In this document: piece after piece, positions 45,175-58,725 of the stretch
How the letters are laid out: every line of letters begins with the position of its first letter
How positions within the stretch are numbered: position 1 is the first letter of the stretch
Assembly (NCBI RefSeq): GCF_964340395.1
Contig: NC_135558.1
Span: forward strand, 17,938,271 to 18,002,270
DNA length: 64,000 nt
Source of the DNA: Glandiceps talaboti
Lineage: Eukaryota > Hemichordata > Enteropneusta > Spengelidae
Direction of reading: 5' to 3'
Translations under genes and position numbers: made by a program
Notes under the pieces: generated by a model
Database searches by the model: none
What the model was told of the DNA's origin: nothing
What the model saw: only the letters and a program-made list of their open reading frames with translations

Positions 45175-45716
45175 AATTATACATGTGCAAAACTGTAATA
45201 GGAAAGTATAAATTTAGACAGTCTACATATCTTGTTGGCTGGTCTAGCTGCCCACTTTAGCTTTAGACAAAGAGTTGATCACCAAATATCTGGTTTCAAT
45301 TTGCCTATATATTTATATCAACTGTATCATATTTTTTATAATGTAATTACAAATGTAATTGATTCCTGAGTGACTACATAAAACTGACGATGAAAAGTTA
45401 TAAGGCCAGTCAAGTGATTTATGATCACAGCTGTAATAATCTATAAAGTCGTGTTATGATCTCTGATCTATAGTTATTACTTCATCTGTCTGTCGTCAAT
45501 ATGTTGGTTTCAGTGATACCAGGTGCAGGTCATCTCCCATAGCTATAGACTTTCTATTCTGTGACCTTAAATAGCTCTATAATCGCTCAAATTTCAAACT
45601 GACTGAGCAATTAACTCATTCTGTTGTGGTCATCCCTGAATTGGACAAGTCTTAGAACAGTTGATGAAGGCCAAGTGATTTGGCAATGATACATATGAAG
45701 TATCTGTACAAGAATT

Positions 45717-45739
45717 AAAGGTCAAAGGTCAAAGGTCAG
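45717..45739 (+). promoter_or_regulatory. Three AGGTCA half-sites as direct repeats spaced by one base
   Basis: The run reads AAAGGTCAAAGGTCAAAGGT then CAG. AGGTCA direct repeats with one-base spacing bind HNF4, PPAR/RXR or COUP-TF type nuclear receptors. It is intergenic and function is unproven. Confidence 0.35.
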
Positions 45740-46968
45740 AACTAATTCCATTACGGGGTCAAAGTTTTTTGTTTTTGGTGATAGAAGGCTGGTATTTGTA
45801 TATTTTATCTATTCATTTGTTTTGTTAGGTTTATGTATTTTTAAAGTTGGAGAGGGGGACAGTTACTTTAGAAATTTAATGTCTTTCTGGTAATTATATT
45901 GACAAGTGGAAATCTTACTTTTATGATCTTGTTGAGGGTGGGGGGGGGGGTGTATGGAGTCGAGTAAGCAACTCACAATATCTCACAGAGAATGATGATG
46001 GTGTTAAAGTGCCTCAATCAGGAAGAAAATAAAGTTTTTCTCCATGCAAATTTCAGGTGCACTGTAGTACCTTCTTCTTGGAAGCACTGCCGTAATGACA
46101 CAAATGTGATAGGACATTGGTGTATGTGTGTGTGTGTGTGTGTGTGTAAAATATTCAACTAGTCTTTAGTGTTCCTGTCCAGGGATCTGCTAGAGCAAAG
46201 GCATGTCATCCCTATTTCTGTGCTCAGTGAATTCATAACATTTTGTCGGATGTTGTTTTGTTTACATTCATAACTATGCACTGTTTGCGTAGACACACCT
46301 GCATCTATTTATACATTAGCTGATATCACGTCTGTGGTACTCGAACCATTACAAATACTTTTCTAAAGAACTGAAAAAAAAGGTCAAAATTACAGCAAGC
46401 ACATTTTTTAATATTCAAACCTCACCCTTAGACAGAGATAAAAATTCCCTCAGACAGCTGCCTGTTCATGTTCAATACAGATTTACAGTCATCAAGTAAA
46501 CAAGTGCTCTCTGCAGTGACCTGCATTGTCAGAGTGTAGTGGACTATGTCGTCAAACTGGATTGAATGGTTGTTGTCTATATAACCAGTTATATAATGTC
46601 CATCAAACTTCATGTTTTCTTGGGGGTTTGTTTTAAAAAAAGGACAGAATTGTCAGTTGTTCATTTGATGGTTTTCAGAGCTTTCAGGACACTGCAGATA
46701 TATAATGATTAATAAAAATTTGTGAGGGGGAGGTGACTTGATAAGTTAATGAACTTGTTTACCTCGTACATCAGTCTAGGTTCAGACTCATCCATGGATG
46801 GCTGATTTTGAATAAATGGTTATACAAAAAATTAAGCGGTTTGACCTTGCTGAATACAGTACACCCATATAGCTTTATACACTTGGTAAGCTGGTTTTGA
46901 GCTTCAGTCATACTGCTCCGACTGGATTTCTTTTAAAACAAGGCTAAAGTTTCCATGTCAATGTTAGC

Positions 46969-47110
<142 letters not shown>

Positions 47111-47444
47111 TGATTGATTGATTTAACACACAGACAGGGACAGAGACGGAGAGAGAGAGAGATATATATATTCAGTGAGATTAACAGATATAGAGAGAGG
47201 GAGAGATAGAATTGCTTTTTATGAAAAATATGGCTGCCAAATAAATCCATTCTGCGAAATACATAATAAAGTTACAAAAGTGATGACTTTATTCAATGTT
47301 TGTTCATATATTATATATATCAGTGCAATGGTGACAACATTTTGAATAAGGCAACATAGACAAAGCACAAAATATTTCTTTCCACTTCTTGTTGGACATG
47401 CAACTTGTTTCGTACTTGTTGATATTCAGGAAACACTGTTTGTT

Positions 47445-47690
47445 GTTTGTGGGTGGCCCCTTCTATTTCTGTTTCTCATGACCTGCGCAACCCCACATTT
47501 CTTTGATTCAACAAAATAATTTTTAAAAATTGAGCCCTCTACGACTAGATCAGAAAAAAGATTATAATGCCACTGATAGTAAGGTGATGAAAATGATTAT
47601 TTCTCGTTGAAATTTGGAACTTTTATGAAAACAAATGGTCCATAGTTTCCGAATTTCCTCATTTCTGAGGCATCTGGACTTTTAAAAGTT
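47445..47690. repeat. Dispersed repeat, second copy of the 27170-27425 family
   Basis: Shares TTTCTCATGACC, TTTCTTTGATTCA, GCCACTGATAGTAA, GAAATTTGG and TTTCTGAGGCATCTGGA with the first copy. Confidence 0.65.
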
Positions 47691-49050
47691 TGATCCCAAC
47701 TTTCTCTATAAATCTGTTAGACAACTGTGTTTCAAACCTTGTAATCCAAACTCGGTCTTTACACTTGTCAGTAGTCTGTAAGGTACGCTGTGATGGGGGT
47801 GCCCTCACACATCGAGTTGGCCAACCCCCTCCCACAAAAGTGTGAGAGGAGGCCGGTGAGGGCGGAACATCACGATGTATCTTAATACAGTCTAACTTGT
47901 TAGTACCTTCTCTCAAATTAGTGACACAAACCGGTCACATGGACCATCAACTTCTGATTTCGTCAAAATTCTCCACAACAAAGTAAAAAAATAATCCACA
48001 AAACAAAGAAACAATGTACTTTCGAATGTGGACAATTATCTTTTCTCAAAAAAAAAATAAATATATTTTGAAAACAAATCAGTCACAAGTGAATGAAGTC
48101 AACATGTCTCGGCAAAGAAGAAAGTATCTTTTATTAACGTTACTACTGTTCAAATGAAAGAAAACAAATCTGAAAATAATACTGCTTTTTGAAAAAATAT
48201 ATAGTTCATGTTTCTATGAATGATGCTAAATATAGTTACTTTGGAACTGTACAGTAAATTGGAAACGAATGTGACAATGTAATCCGTCAATATTACTGAG
48301 ACATCAACACTGAACAATTAAATCATTGCGCAAACCAGGGTCTGTTGTTGACAAATTCGTTTCTAATTCACTGTTCCAAAAGTAACTATATCTTTACTGC
48401 CAATACTGTTGTTGTCCATGTTGCCTAAATGAAGAAATCTCACTGAATGACAAATCTTTAGAAATTCCCTTCCTGTTCAGAAAATCGGTTTCCCTAACAA
48501 CATAATTGTGTGTACTTACGACCAAATTTACTCACTACCAAATTTAAAAAGTATTTATCTAAATACTTATATATTTACAAGTTTATGATATCTAAACAAC
48601 CCTGCGTTCTTATTACATTGATATCATAGTAATTTTCAAGCAGCTACAACCGATAATCAACACTTTTTTTTCCATGGTTTTAGAAGCATTTATCAAAAGT
48701 AAGAATAAATTTTACAAAACTGGCACCCCTACTTTCCCCAAAACATTGAATCTTCCATGGATGACAATAAAATACAATAGAGTGAATACAATAGAATATA
48801 CCAATAGTGTCTAGGGGTGGCATGGATTGCAGGTGAAGGTTACGAAGGGTCAATGACCTGTGCAAGGTGTGAATGTCAGCATGATCTAAATGCATGAACA
48901 TCAAACTGATTGGCTCGTTCTACAACAGAAACTGTAACATGGATTTGTTGATGCTATTAGGGGATAGAGCTACTTGCAAGTACTTTTTGAATGCCATTAA
49001 CCTGACCAGAGTACAAAACTCTGGTTGTAAAAATGGGGGGGGTGGGGGTG

Positions 49051-49055
49051 TTTGT

Positions 49056-49086
<31 letters not shown>
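49051..49086. repeat. (TTG)n microsatellite
   Basis: Uninterrupted GTT/TTG units, intergenic. Confidence 0.9.
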
Positions 49087-49224
49087 AATTCTGAGGGTAT
49101 CTTTTTTCTACTGTGTATGTATTTATAATAAACACATTAAATGTACATTACCCATTTCCGACAACAAGAAAAAAAAAGCGAAGTTCAAACCTGGAAACTT
49201 TGTAAGCGTTACCATGGTAAATAT

Positions 49225-49350
49225 GCTCTCGGCGGACTTAGCCACAAACTACAACTATTGTTGTTGCATGTGCTAGATCACACAAGTGGGTGATAGCATG
49301 GTGTAGTTATGTGGATATGAACACATTGTAATCAAGATAGTGTAAACACT
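49225..49350. mobile_element. Fragment of the 50240-50532 MITE family
   Basis: Contains CACAAACTACAACTATTGTT, CACACAAGTGGGTGATAGCA and TGTAATCAAGATAGTGTAAA. No right end seen. Confidence 0.55.
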
Positions 49351-50239
49351 CAATGAGGTTGAGAGTGTAGCCACTTCAGGATTCATAGTACTAGAAATAC
49401 CACCCAACTGTTTAAGTAAATAGATCAATGTCCATTGATGGCTTTCACCAGCATACCGCAATATTGTAGTTTGAGACTGTATGTTAGCTTGTCAGATAGT
49501 TGTCCTGCCATTCTTGTAATTTATAAAGTGCACTTATCTTTTAAATTGTTTGTAGATGTACAGATGAGAGTGACAAACTGGTGGATTTGTTGTGGTTGAC
49601 GTAAAGTCACTCCTCACCAGATATCTTAAATATTTGTACAACAAGCCAGAGACATCCACAGCAACGAATCACTCAAGCAAATTGACCACTACAAAACTAG
49701 AAAAGTAGTTCATAGCTGAGGAAATACATTCGCAAAAGAACATTTCCTATAATCCTGTTATACAGAACCCAGTACCTCACTACTAACGCTGCATACAAGT
49801 GTAATTTTGATGTGACTGTGCGTAGGTTGATAAACAGGAAGACAATACACACAGACACTGATAAGTAATCAGTTACATTTTTTTTTCTTCAAAAAAAATA
49901 ATATAGATATTATGTACTTTATTTTAGTAATTAGTCAAATATGATCTTACGAATAATTATTTTTAAGACACTTATTGAAAAGATATTTTTTAAAAAATAA
50001 AAGGTATCCCCATTCTAGAAAGGACTACTAAGTATCAGACTATTCAAATATATGCTTCATATTGTAATCTATACCCAGATTTAAAATTTACTAATATTTA
50101 CAAGTATTCGATTCGAAATTCCAATTGACTGATAAGTTTTGGACAACTATTTTTGTTTTGTTTGTTTGGTGATCTGAAGGACTACTATTTGAAATAGTGT
50201 TATTTTTTTATTTTTATATCCACATAGAACAGGACTTAC

Positions 50240-50532
50240 TACAACGGCAATCAAGGTTTCGGCTTACTAAGATTCAACACAGACTACAACTAGTTGTTGA
50301 ATGTGGTAGATTATACACAAGTGGGTGATAACGGTGCCTCTGTTGTGTGAATCTAATCACCCTGCAATCAATGTAGTGTAAATATTGGTACAAGTACAAA
50401 ATCCCCGAAAATGTACACTGAAAGATCATGGAAGTCAGAGCGGCCATTCAAATGGCTTATATCAACATGTCATAACAGTTTTAGTTTGTGGCTATCTTTG
50501 TACTAAGCCGAAACCTTGACTGCCACTGTTGT
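50240..50532. mobile_element. About 290-bp MITE, best copy of its family
   Basis: The ends TACAACGGCAATCAAGGTTT and AACCTTGACTGCCACTGTTG are inverted, with TCGGCTTACTAAGA and TACTAAGCCGA just inside. The interior holds GTGGGTGATAACGG and GAATCTAATCACCCTGCAAT. Related copies: 11580-11945, 39092-39372, 49225-49350 and 58497-58725. Confidence 0.8.
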
Positions 50533-50675
50533 ACTTGCAATTATATGGTGGTACTTTCGCAATATGATTTTATGCTGAAATATGAAAATTCAATTTCCCT
50601 GCAATATTCTTGAAGTACACATATTACATGTATGTTTGTGAGCTACATCTTCCAATAATACTGATGACTTTGGTT

Positions 50676-50935
50676 TTGCCATCAACATTTGACATTCAAC
50701 TTGGCTGAATATCAGAATGATAACATTGTCAAAGTGGTTGACTGTAAATTTCATCCAGTCCATCAGAAAATACAATTGACGGGAGATTTAGAATCAAACT
50801 ATCCCTTCTCATATTTGCCATCAACACCTGACTTTCAACTTAGCTAATGTCAAAATGGAAACATGGCCACAGTGGTAGACTCATCCAGTCCATCAAAAAC
50901 ATGGATTAATGGGAGATTTAGTATCAAACTGTCCC
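50676..50935. repeat. Tandem duplication of about 130 bp
   Basis: TTTGCCATCAACA, TTCAACTT(G/A)GCTAAT, TTCATCCAGTCCATCA-like and GGGAGATTTAG(A/T)ATCAAACT occur twice in order. Downstream of GCLM. Confidence 0.75.
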
Positions 50936-51948
50936 TCCTCTATTGTAACTACAGTTCCCATTTGCTGTAACATCTCCTTTCTACACTTGAAGAACCAAGA
51001 CAAAGCTGGGGCATATAATATCACCACAGACCATTTCTTAGCTAAATACATCGTATTTTACGAGACCGCATAGAAACCAGACCTAAAGTTGTTACATGTG
51101 GTAAGTGGCAATAGTTACCTTTCATTACGCTTTGTTCGACACTGTAGTAGTATGTGAGGTGTTGTTTTTTGAATAAATTTACATAAATTATAAACCTGCC
51201 ATCTAACATTCTACAATGCCTCTTTACTGGCTTCCAATGTCAGCTACGATATTGGAGGAATCAAAATTCCCATTTGGATTGAATGATGTTTTTTGCAAGC
51301 CTCCAGGAATACTAGGATGCGGTATGCACAGAGGTCAGGAAAGTGACAAATCAGAGTGAATGGCGGTGGACCTACTTAGTTATATCAGTTTTACCTTTAT
51401 ATACACATAATTATAACTTAGAAATATGTTGAATTTTAGAAACCAAGTCTCTCTACCTCAAAAGAGCCCCAGATTGTACATGATTCGGTGGGAGCTATTT
51501 CACAAAAGAAAAAAGTATAAAAGATGACAATAAAAGCATATGTTATTTCCGAATCACCTCATACAAGCAATATGGTCAGGAAACACTAGTATAAATGTTT
51601 ATGTTACAGATACTCCCAAATGATATTCTGTGATTTTTGTACAGTTATTCCCAATCGATATTCCGTGACTTTTGCTTATGCAAAATAAAAAAAAGTGTTT
51701 GTTTCCGATAACATTTTATTTTATTTTACTTTAAATATTTAAAAATTACTTTGACCCCAAGATAAGATTACTCGTCAGTTACAATAGTTTGATGAGGTGT
51801 AAAACAAATATATGGAAGCAATTACGACTTATTTGTTACTATTTTACCTTTCTGCATGCCGAACAATATTTAGGGTCGGGGGCCTAAAGTTAGGTCAGTC
51901 AGTTATCGGAAACACACTATTTTTTTATTTGGCCGTAGGAATTCAGTT

Positions 51949-52623
51949 TTAGAACATTTCCTGCTGACTCAGCCTCTGTGCCTGTGCTATGTATCCCTTC
52001 ATTTTGATGATTCCCCGATTCTTCACCAGTGCTGAGTATCGGAGAGTCCAGGATGGGTACCAGTTTATTCCGTCCTCCGGATGACATGTGTCAGCCATTA
52101 CGTCCCGGAATACTTTAGGGGAAAGGATCTCTACAAGGAAAAATAATGTCATAAGATTCTTCAGATTCAGTATTTTCATACAACGATACATTAACACAGA
52201 AAATTACATATATTCAAGGCGTGGGGTTGGATAGTGGGTGGGGGTGGGGGTAGGTTCAGGAGGGGAGGGGGGTGTTTGAGCTCATTTTGTTTGGTATTTA
52301 AAATCACATTTACACATTTGCTTGACTACCAGATTTTTTTCTTCAAAATTTTGTCAAATAAAAACCCCATTTCATCATTTGTTCAACAATTAGATTGACA
52401 TGATAATGGAATATCTCGATATGAACTTTGGCCAAGTGATTATGTAACATTATTTTATATAACCATACCTCATAGACTTCCACATAACCTATTTTGACAG
52501 AAAATCACTCTTTTGGACGTAACTTGAAAACCACTGATTGGATCACTTTCATTGGAACAATTTTTCATCTACACACCATAAGCAATCAATCAATCCAGTG
52601 GTTTCTAACTTTAAGTTGTTCAA

Positions 52624-52694
<71 letters not shown>

Positions 52695-54993
52695 CAAAAC
52701 AAAAAAACTTGATGCCTATAGCACATCGAACCTCAATTCAGTTGTGCTAATACAACTACATTGTACAGTACCTTCCTACAAAACTTTGCCTTCTCACCTT
52801 GTGTTAAACTATAGTAACATCTGAGACAGGCTCTCAGAGACATAGTCAGACTTACAAATATATTTTGTGTCTTAATACAATACCCTTCATTGTAAAAATT
52901 TGTATAGGTAGGAAAAAGATGGAAATTGGTTTAAATATTTAAAACGTTCATATTGGTTTATTGGAAAGTGAATTTAATATTTAAAAAGATACTATTGATG
53001 GCATTCAGGGATATTTCAAAAAAGCTTTTTTTATGATATTGATTTTTATTACTAAAAGCAGAAACTTTGTTGTAGAATTTGGATACTCTCTCCGGTCACA
53101 GTGTCTAATTTCATAGGTTTACGTCAGAATATTCTAAAATATGAGATGATGATATAGAATATGCTGAAAAGATGTTGTTCAATACTAACACTATCAGTTT
53201 ATCTCTGACAAGAAGTGACATAACCAGTTTCTAGGAAATCCCAAGAAGGAAAGGCAAACTTGAAAACCAGGACTCAAAATTAGCAGTAGTCCAGGGTGCA
53301 TAGACTACTAAACATTGTATCTAGACCACCAAATTAGCAGTAGTCCAGGACACATAGACTACTAAACATTGTATCTAGACTACCAAATTACCAGTAGTCC
53401 AGGGTGCATAGACTACTAAAACATTGTATCTAGTCTACCAAATTAGCAGTAGTCCAGGACACATAGACTACTAAACATTGTATCTAGACTACCAAATTAG
53501 CAGTAATCCAGGACAGATAGACTACTAAAACATTGTATCTAGACTACCAAATTAGCAGTAGTCCAGGACACATAGACTACTAAACATTGTGTCTAGACTA
53601 TCAAATTAGCAGTAATCCAGGACACATAGACTACTAAACATTGTATCTAGACTACCAAATTAGCAGTAGTCCACAACCTACAAAATATTGTATCTAGACT
53701 ACTAAATCTATAAGATGATAGTCTGTTGGACCGATGGCAATCAATAGAAAACTGACTGACCCCCTTAATAGGAGACTCCATTCTTGGGACGTTGGATATT
53801 TGTCATGTCTGCATACGTACCTTTAGGGTCTGAGTGGGTCAGAAGTTGGATTTCATGCTCCTTGGCATATTCCATTAAATCCGGGGGCATCCTGCAACAG
53901 GCTTGCAGGTTGACTTGATTGATAGATGGTTTGATCTGCAAGAACATGGATATAAGCAGTGTTTTTTTTTGTTAGTGGTGTAATATAGATGTATGCAACA
54001 TATTTCTAAACTTACACATGGCCTATGTTGTATGAATTCCCAGTTGAGATGTCATTTTTCAAAAATAATATTAAATAGAAAATCAAGTACTTTGGCTATC
54101 TTCCGATCAAGGAAATGCTAAGAATTACAAAAAGGGACTTGGTACCCTTGTATAAACAGACTGGTTGTTACAAGTAATTCTTTGTACACCCAAGTAATCA
54201 AACTATTTATGCACGGTGACATCTCAGTCCATGGAGATGCAACAGATGAAATGCATACATATATATGTACAGACTGGATGTAATATATAGTGAATACTTG
54301 TATTTACCAAGTTGGTTTACAAATCACTTGTTATATCCTTTTAATGTTCATGGCAATTTATTGAGTCATAAACACAGACTAATTTCACTATTAAAGTCTA
54401 TGTTATCAGGACATCGTCTATCCAAGTATAAAAGCCAGTAGAGTTGTTTTATTTGAGCATTAAAATGGTCATACAGATTGGTGACATATAAAAAATGTAT
54501 AAAATGTTTCTTATTGTATATGTGTACGTACAATAAAGTGTTTACACTTTTTGCAATTTATTGAGTTACAAACAAGGACTTGGTGTATGTTATTTCACAT
54601 GTTTTTTCAAGTAGAAAAACATAGTATTAAAATATAGTTATTTTCTGAAAAAAATTCCAACCCAATTTTCATCCATATGGCCACTTTAAAATCCAAAATG
54701 AATACCATAAAATTCATCTATATTGCCACTTTTACAACTTTATAAGTTGATAAATGTAGAAACTTGTACTGTATATAATTAAACACTTACCCTAGCCCAT
54801 TCATTCAGTTGTGCCAACATATGAACATCCAGGTCGCTTACACCCAATGATTCTAGTTTTCCTTCATCTACCATATTTTCCAGGACTTCCCACACAGGTT
54901 TGAAATGTTCAACGGTCAACTCCTCTTCAAAAGGCCGTTCAGGCATGGATAATAACACCAGGTCTACCTTTGTGACATCTAGTTCTTTGCAAA
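51949..54993 (-). CDS. GCLM: Glutamate-cysteine ligase modifier subunit, 3' part (last three exons)
   Basis: GCLM is the non-catalytic partner of GCLC. It lowers the Km for glutamate and raises the Ki for glutathione in the rate-limiting step of glutathione synthesis in the cytosol. Exons found: 54791-54993, 53821-53935, 51949-52130, with good splice sites and consistent phases. They give about 166 of roughly 274 residues. The first carries the aldo-keto-reductase-like core (VLENMVDEGKLESLGVSDLD). The second carries NQVNLQACCRMPPDL and EIQLLTHSDPK. The last carries LRYSALVKNRGIIKMKGYI and ends QQEMF. The first exon begins in phase 1, so at least one more exon lies upstream; none was found to 64000. 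On the minus strand, AATAAAATAAAATG lies in the 3' flank (about 51712-51725). It converges with RABL6. Confidence 0.93.
52625..52690. repeat. (CA)n microsatellite, 33 units
   Basis: Uninterrupted CA run in the last GCLM intron. His/Thr open frames across it are not genes. Confidence 0.97.
53277..53708. repeat. 54-bp minisatellite, about 8 units
   Basis: Units of AAATTAGCAGTAGTCCAGGA, CACATAGACTACTAAACATT and GTATCTAGACTACC, ending about 110 bp from the donor side of GCLM exon 53821-53935. Confidence 0.95.
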
Positions 54994-55060
54994 CTATCAA
55001 AAAAACAAACAAACAGAGAAGCAATTACGACCTATTTTCGGTATAATTTTCTGTTTGTTG

Positions 55061-55108
<48 letters not shown>

Positions 55109-55470
55109 ATAAATTTATATAGCGCCAAATATCCAAAGAAAACAATGTTCAGTGGCGCTTAGAGTTAGAAAGGAGATGAAAAAGCTCTCTGAAATATGTG
55201 GGTTTTCAAGCGTCTTTTGAAAATGTTAACATTGGGAGAGGTTTTAATGTCCAGGGGTAGAGAGTTCCAAAGTTCAGGAGCTGCTGTCACCTTAATAATG
55301 CTTGTGGTGAAGTCACTATTGGTGTATATATACAATTCCAACAGATCTTTTTTAACGATGAACTGCAGAGAATCAAACAAAGCATAATTTTGATGCCCTC
55401 GCTGTCATTGTACTGTCTGTGAAGTCTACAGAACTTGAGAATGAGATCATTGGCATCGTGCCAAACCTTT
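55061..55470 (-). mobile_element. L2/CR1-like retrotransposon 3' end with (TAGA)n tail
   Basis: On the minus strand a frame contains APELWNSLPLDIKTSPNVN and FKRRLKTHIFQRAF, the C-terminal motif of L2/CR1-type polyproteins. Further upstream in another frame is a KFCRLHRQYNDSEG-like piece. It is followed by GGCGCTATATAAATTTATTA and 12 TAGA units (55061-55108). Truncated and broken. Confidence 0.82.
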
Positions 55471-56345
55471 CACAGTAGGTGCTTTATCTAGCTATCTTTC
55501 AAATTTAGCTGTGGTTACCATGGTATCATGTTCCAACGAAGCGTAGCAAGCCCACATTTGTGAAACTTGCAACAACAAGTGCTAGTGCTTATACATTGCA
55601 GTTTATTGATGGCTTTACAACTGACTATATTCAATATTTCAACATTTAGTTTGAAAATCTTGCATAGGAGTACTCAGTTTATGATTTTCCTAAATGACTG
55701 AGGGTGAGGCCATTGTTTGGGTCATGATATGCAAATCAATAACAGCGGTAACTTTTAATACAGTAGCCTTTTACTAAGTTGCATGCCAATAACTAACAAT
55801 TTTGACTTCAATGTTGCATTCCTAAATGTGTGTCTTTTCCCACAAGGCTGAGGGTGAGGTTGGTGGTTTAGGTCAAAATATGGTAATATGCAAAAATATG
55901 CAAATTAATAATGGCGATAATAGTAGCTCCTAGCTATATGTCACATCCCAGTAACTTACAATATTGCCAAAGCTTGTAAACTCAAAGTGTCTTTGTGTCT
56001 TTTGCCCTATGGCTATAAAGGTCACAATATGCAAATAAATAATTGCAGCAATACAATAGTCCCTTGCGAGTAAGTTGTACCAAAACTACATTGTAACTAC
56101 ATGGAACAATTTTGATAAAGTATACATTGTTAAGTATTGTATTGATAAAGTAATGCACTGGCTGCATGTTTAATATCTCACTTTTATATCATCATATGGG
56201 TTAGTTTGCAAGATATGACATTATGTGCATTACAAAGTCTGTAAGATACGATATAAGTACCACGCTATTAAGTTGTGGTTTAGAAGTCTGATAGGACTGA
56301 ACACAACAACATACAGTATCTTACAGTCTATACATGTACGCCCAT

Positions 56346-56520
56346 CAGTGTACCCTCTAATGATAGCCAAATGTTGTTGTTGTGAGTCAAAATAACAAAA
56401 CACTGGCATTTCTTGTGAGTCACCACATAGTTAAGAGATAGGGGAACACCTAAATTTTGGTGTGTCACTAGAAATTGTGTGGATCAGTGGTGCGTCAAAA
56501 TTGGCCTAGAGGGCACATTG
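56346..56520. mobile_element. hAT-like MITE, copy 3, with perfect 8-bp target duplication
   Basis: 175 bp with ends CAGTGTACCCTCTAATG and AGAGGGCACATTG. Flanked by ACGCCCAT on the left (56338-56345) and ACGCCCAT on the right (56521-56528). The 8-bp duplication and CAGTG start fit the hAT superfamily. Confidence 0.9.
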
Positions 56521-56904
56521 ACGCCCATTCAACAAGACAATAGTCTGGCCAGGACTGGGCTGACCACAACAGTTTTATCTAGTTATACAAGGCACTGTGT
56601 CCCACTTATATACTGCAGCCGATCCAGACCTTAGATGATGAAGGGTTCATTTGCTTAGTACGCTTCACTAACTCATGTCAATGAGATAAGTCACCATAAA
56701 GTTATAGATTGTACATAATTTATATAACAGCTGTTGATATGACCATTATTCTAAAACATACAGTATGTACCTAGTCTCAAGTAGTGGCTATAAAAATGTG
56801 CTATTTATATATACTAACACAACACTGGACTCATACTAGAGAATTCTTATATTGGTGATATTTGTACATGTGTATCTGTATCGAACAAATCACTGCATAG
56901 CTTC

Positions 56905-57230
56905 TTTTTTTTATCAGACAACCACAATATATTCACTAAAAATCATTAAAATACCAATAATTAGACACTCTATATGTGAATTAGAGGTTGATTTGATTCA
57001 TAAGTAGTACAGAAACAGGTTTAATTTATGATCACATTTGTGGTGGGGATTTTAGGATGTAGACCAAAAAAATCGATTTGTGATAGGATTTATTGTACCA
57101 TGTGTACATCTATATTTATAACCATGTTTACCTACAGTGACAGGTTAGTCAACACTGTTCAGGGTATACAACAACAGTTCTGGGTACCTAACAAAAAAGT
57201 TTTCAAAATTATTCCAGTTGACAGCTAATG
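56905..57230 (+). repeat. Dispersed repeat, copy 3 of the 30290/13390 family
   Basis: Contains CAGACAACCACAATATATTC, CCAATAATTAGACACTCTAT and AGACCAAAAAAATCGATTTG. Confidence 0.6.
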
Positions 57231-58496
57231 TATATATTTTTTGTAGCTTCAATTAACGGCAATTGAAACAGTTGACAACATACATTGTATTGAGTTTGTG
57301 AGATGATAAATGTTTGTATTATAATATAATGTATTAAAACAATCTAGACAGGGCTAACTAGCTTAGAATTAGTCTAAATGTTTGTATGGGGCACTGTGCA
57401 CATGTGACAGTGTGGATAAGTTACAGGTACATTGGCTGGATGAGAACATCTTTCTGGGTTAACATACTTTTGCTTCATCTAAAGAATTTGCCCAGAAAAT
57501 AAAGAATATTTGGCAATGTACTGTTAACCCCCCCCCCCCCCCCCCCAGATTTCATGGGCTGGACAAACACAGAAAAAGATATTGCTGTGCCAGCATTTAA
57601 GTGATGCCATGATGCTGACCAGAAACAATACTTTTTTTTTGCCAAACAAATAGGAGACTTTGATGTTTATATAACATCTGTTGATATATTTTAAATTTAT
57701 GTGTACTGTCAAAACATAACTATTTACTAAAACCTTAGCAGTATCTATAATCAAATGTTTGCATAACAGCACTCTGTACTGTACCCAGAGTAGACTGTTA
57801 AAATTTTATACACTGGGAGTCTAGGAAACATACATTTGTTTGTATCTACACGAGAACTATATACATGTATAACTGTATCGTCCTGACTGCTTGCAGACAG
57901 AGTTGGGATGACTTTGTCTGTTGTTTCCTTCTCCATCCTGTAAATGTCTAGGTGTGAAAGCTGGACTTGCCAGAAATGTTGATAACTAAGGAATTGATGG
58001 TGACAAAATTTGTCTATTTCCTTCTCCACTCTGCAAACAGCTACATGTACATGGAGGCATTACACTTGGGCTTACCGGAAATGCCAGTAACTACATTGTT
58101 AGTATAGAATTGACACGCCATGTGGTACAAAATTAGGGATATCATCAATTGACTATCATTTTACTTCTCCATGACCTCTCTAGTGACTACAACAATAGTC
58201 CCCGCTGGGATGATGAAAAGTCACGAAATCGAAATCTGTAAGAATTTCATACACTAGTTTTGAAACCTATCTCCTTCACCAACTTTGTACACTCAATGGT
58301 GTATCCAATCTGGTGGCATAATACTACCTCTTGCATACATAAAAGGAGGGAGGTTTGAAATTATGAAAATTCTGATTTCAAGATTCGTGGTCATCTGAGC
58401 ATTTTTATCATCAAAGAGATATGAAATAAGTAGAGCTGATTGAATGCTAATATTTGACTGCTTGGCCAATGTCATTTTTTTTCATCATTGGCGTAA

Positions 58497-58725
58497 CCAG
58501 AACAGCAAAGGTATCGCTATCACTCACTTGTGTATTAAATCTACCACCTCCTACATGTACACTAGTCTTGCTGTTAGACCCGTCAGGCTTTTCTGTGCAC
58601 TGTCAAGGCGACCAAAGGTTGCTAGTGAGGGTGACAGCCCGAGTGTTGAGAAGAAAGCCTGCAGTCTAGCCGCTAGACTACTCCAACACCGACCTCTTAC
58701 TTTGTGTCTATCTTTCAATAGTAAA
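58497..58725. mobile_element. Diverged member of the 50240-50532 MITE family
   Basis: Contains GCTATCACTCACTTGTGTAT, TAAATCTACCACC and CTTTGTGTCTATCTTTCAAT, in reverse orientation. The centre is unlike the other copies. Confidence 0.45.

Noticed and set aside
45717-45739. Claim of a functional nuclear-receptor enhancer
   Set aside because: Three AGGTCA half-sites are present, but one short intergenic match is not evidence of function; listed only as a low-confidence site.
47659-47916. 85-codon minus-strand frame
   Set aside because: It starts within a dispersed repeat (47445-47690) and shows no family motif or splice context.
53277-53708. CRISPR-like regular array
   Set aside because: There are no variable spacers, the whole 54-bp unit repeats, and the context is a eukaryotic intron. 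The same applies to 1531-1858 and 27551-27731.
57751-58029. 92-codon minus-strand frame considered as a GCLM 5' exon
   Set aside because: It has no similarity to the GCLM N-terminus and no suitable donor or acceptor.
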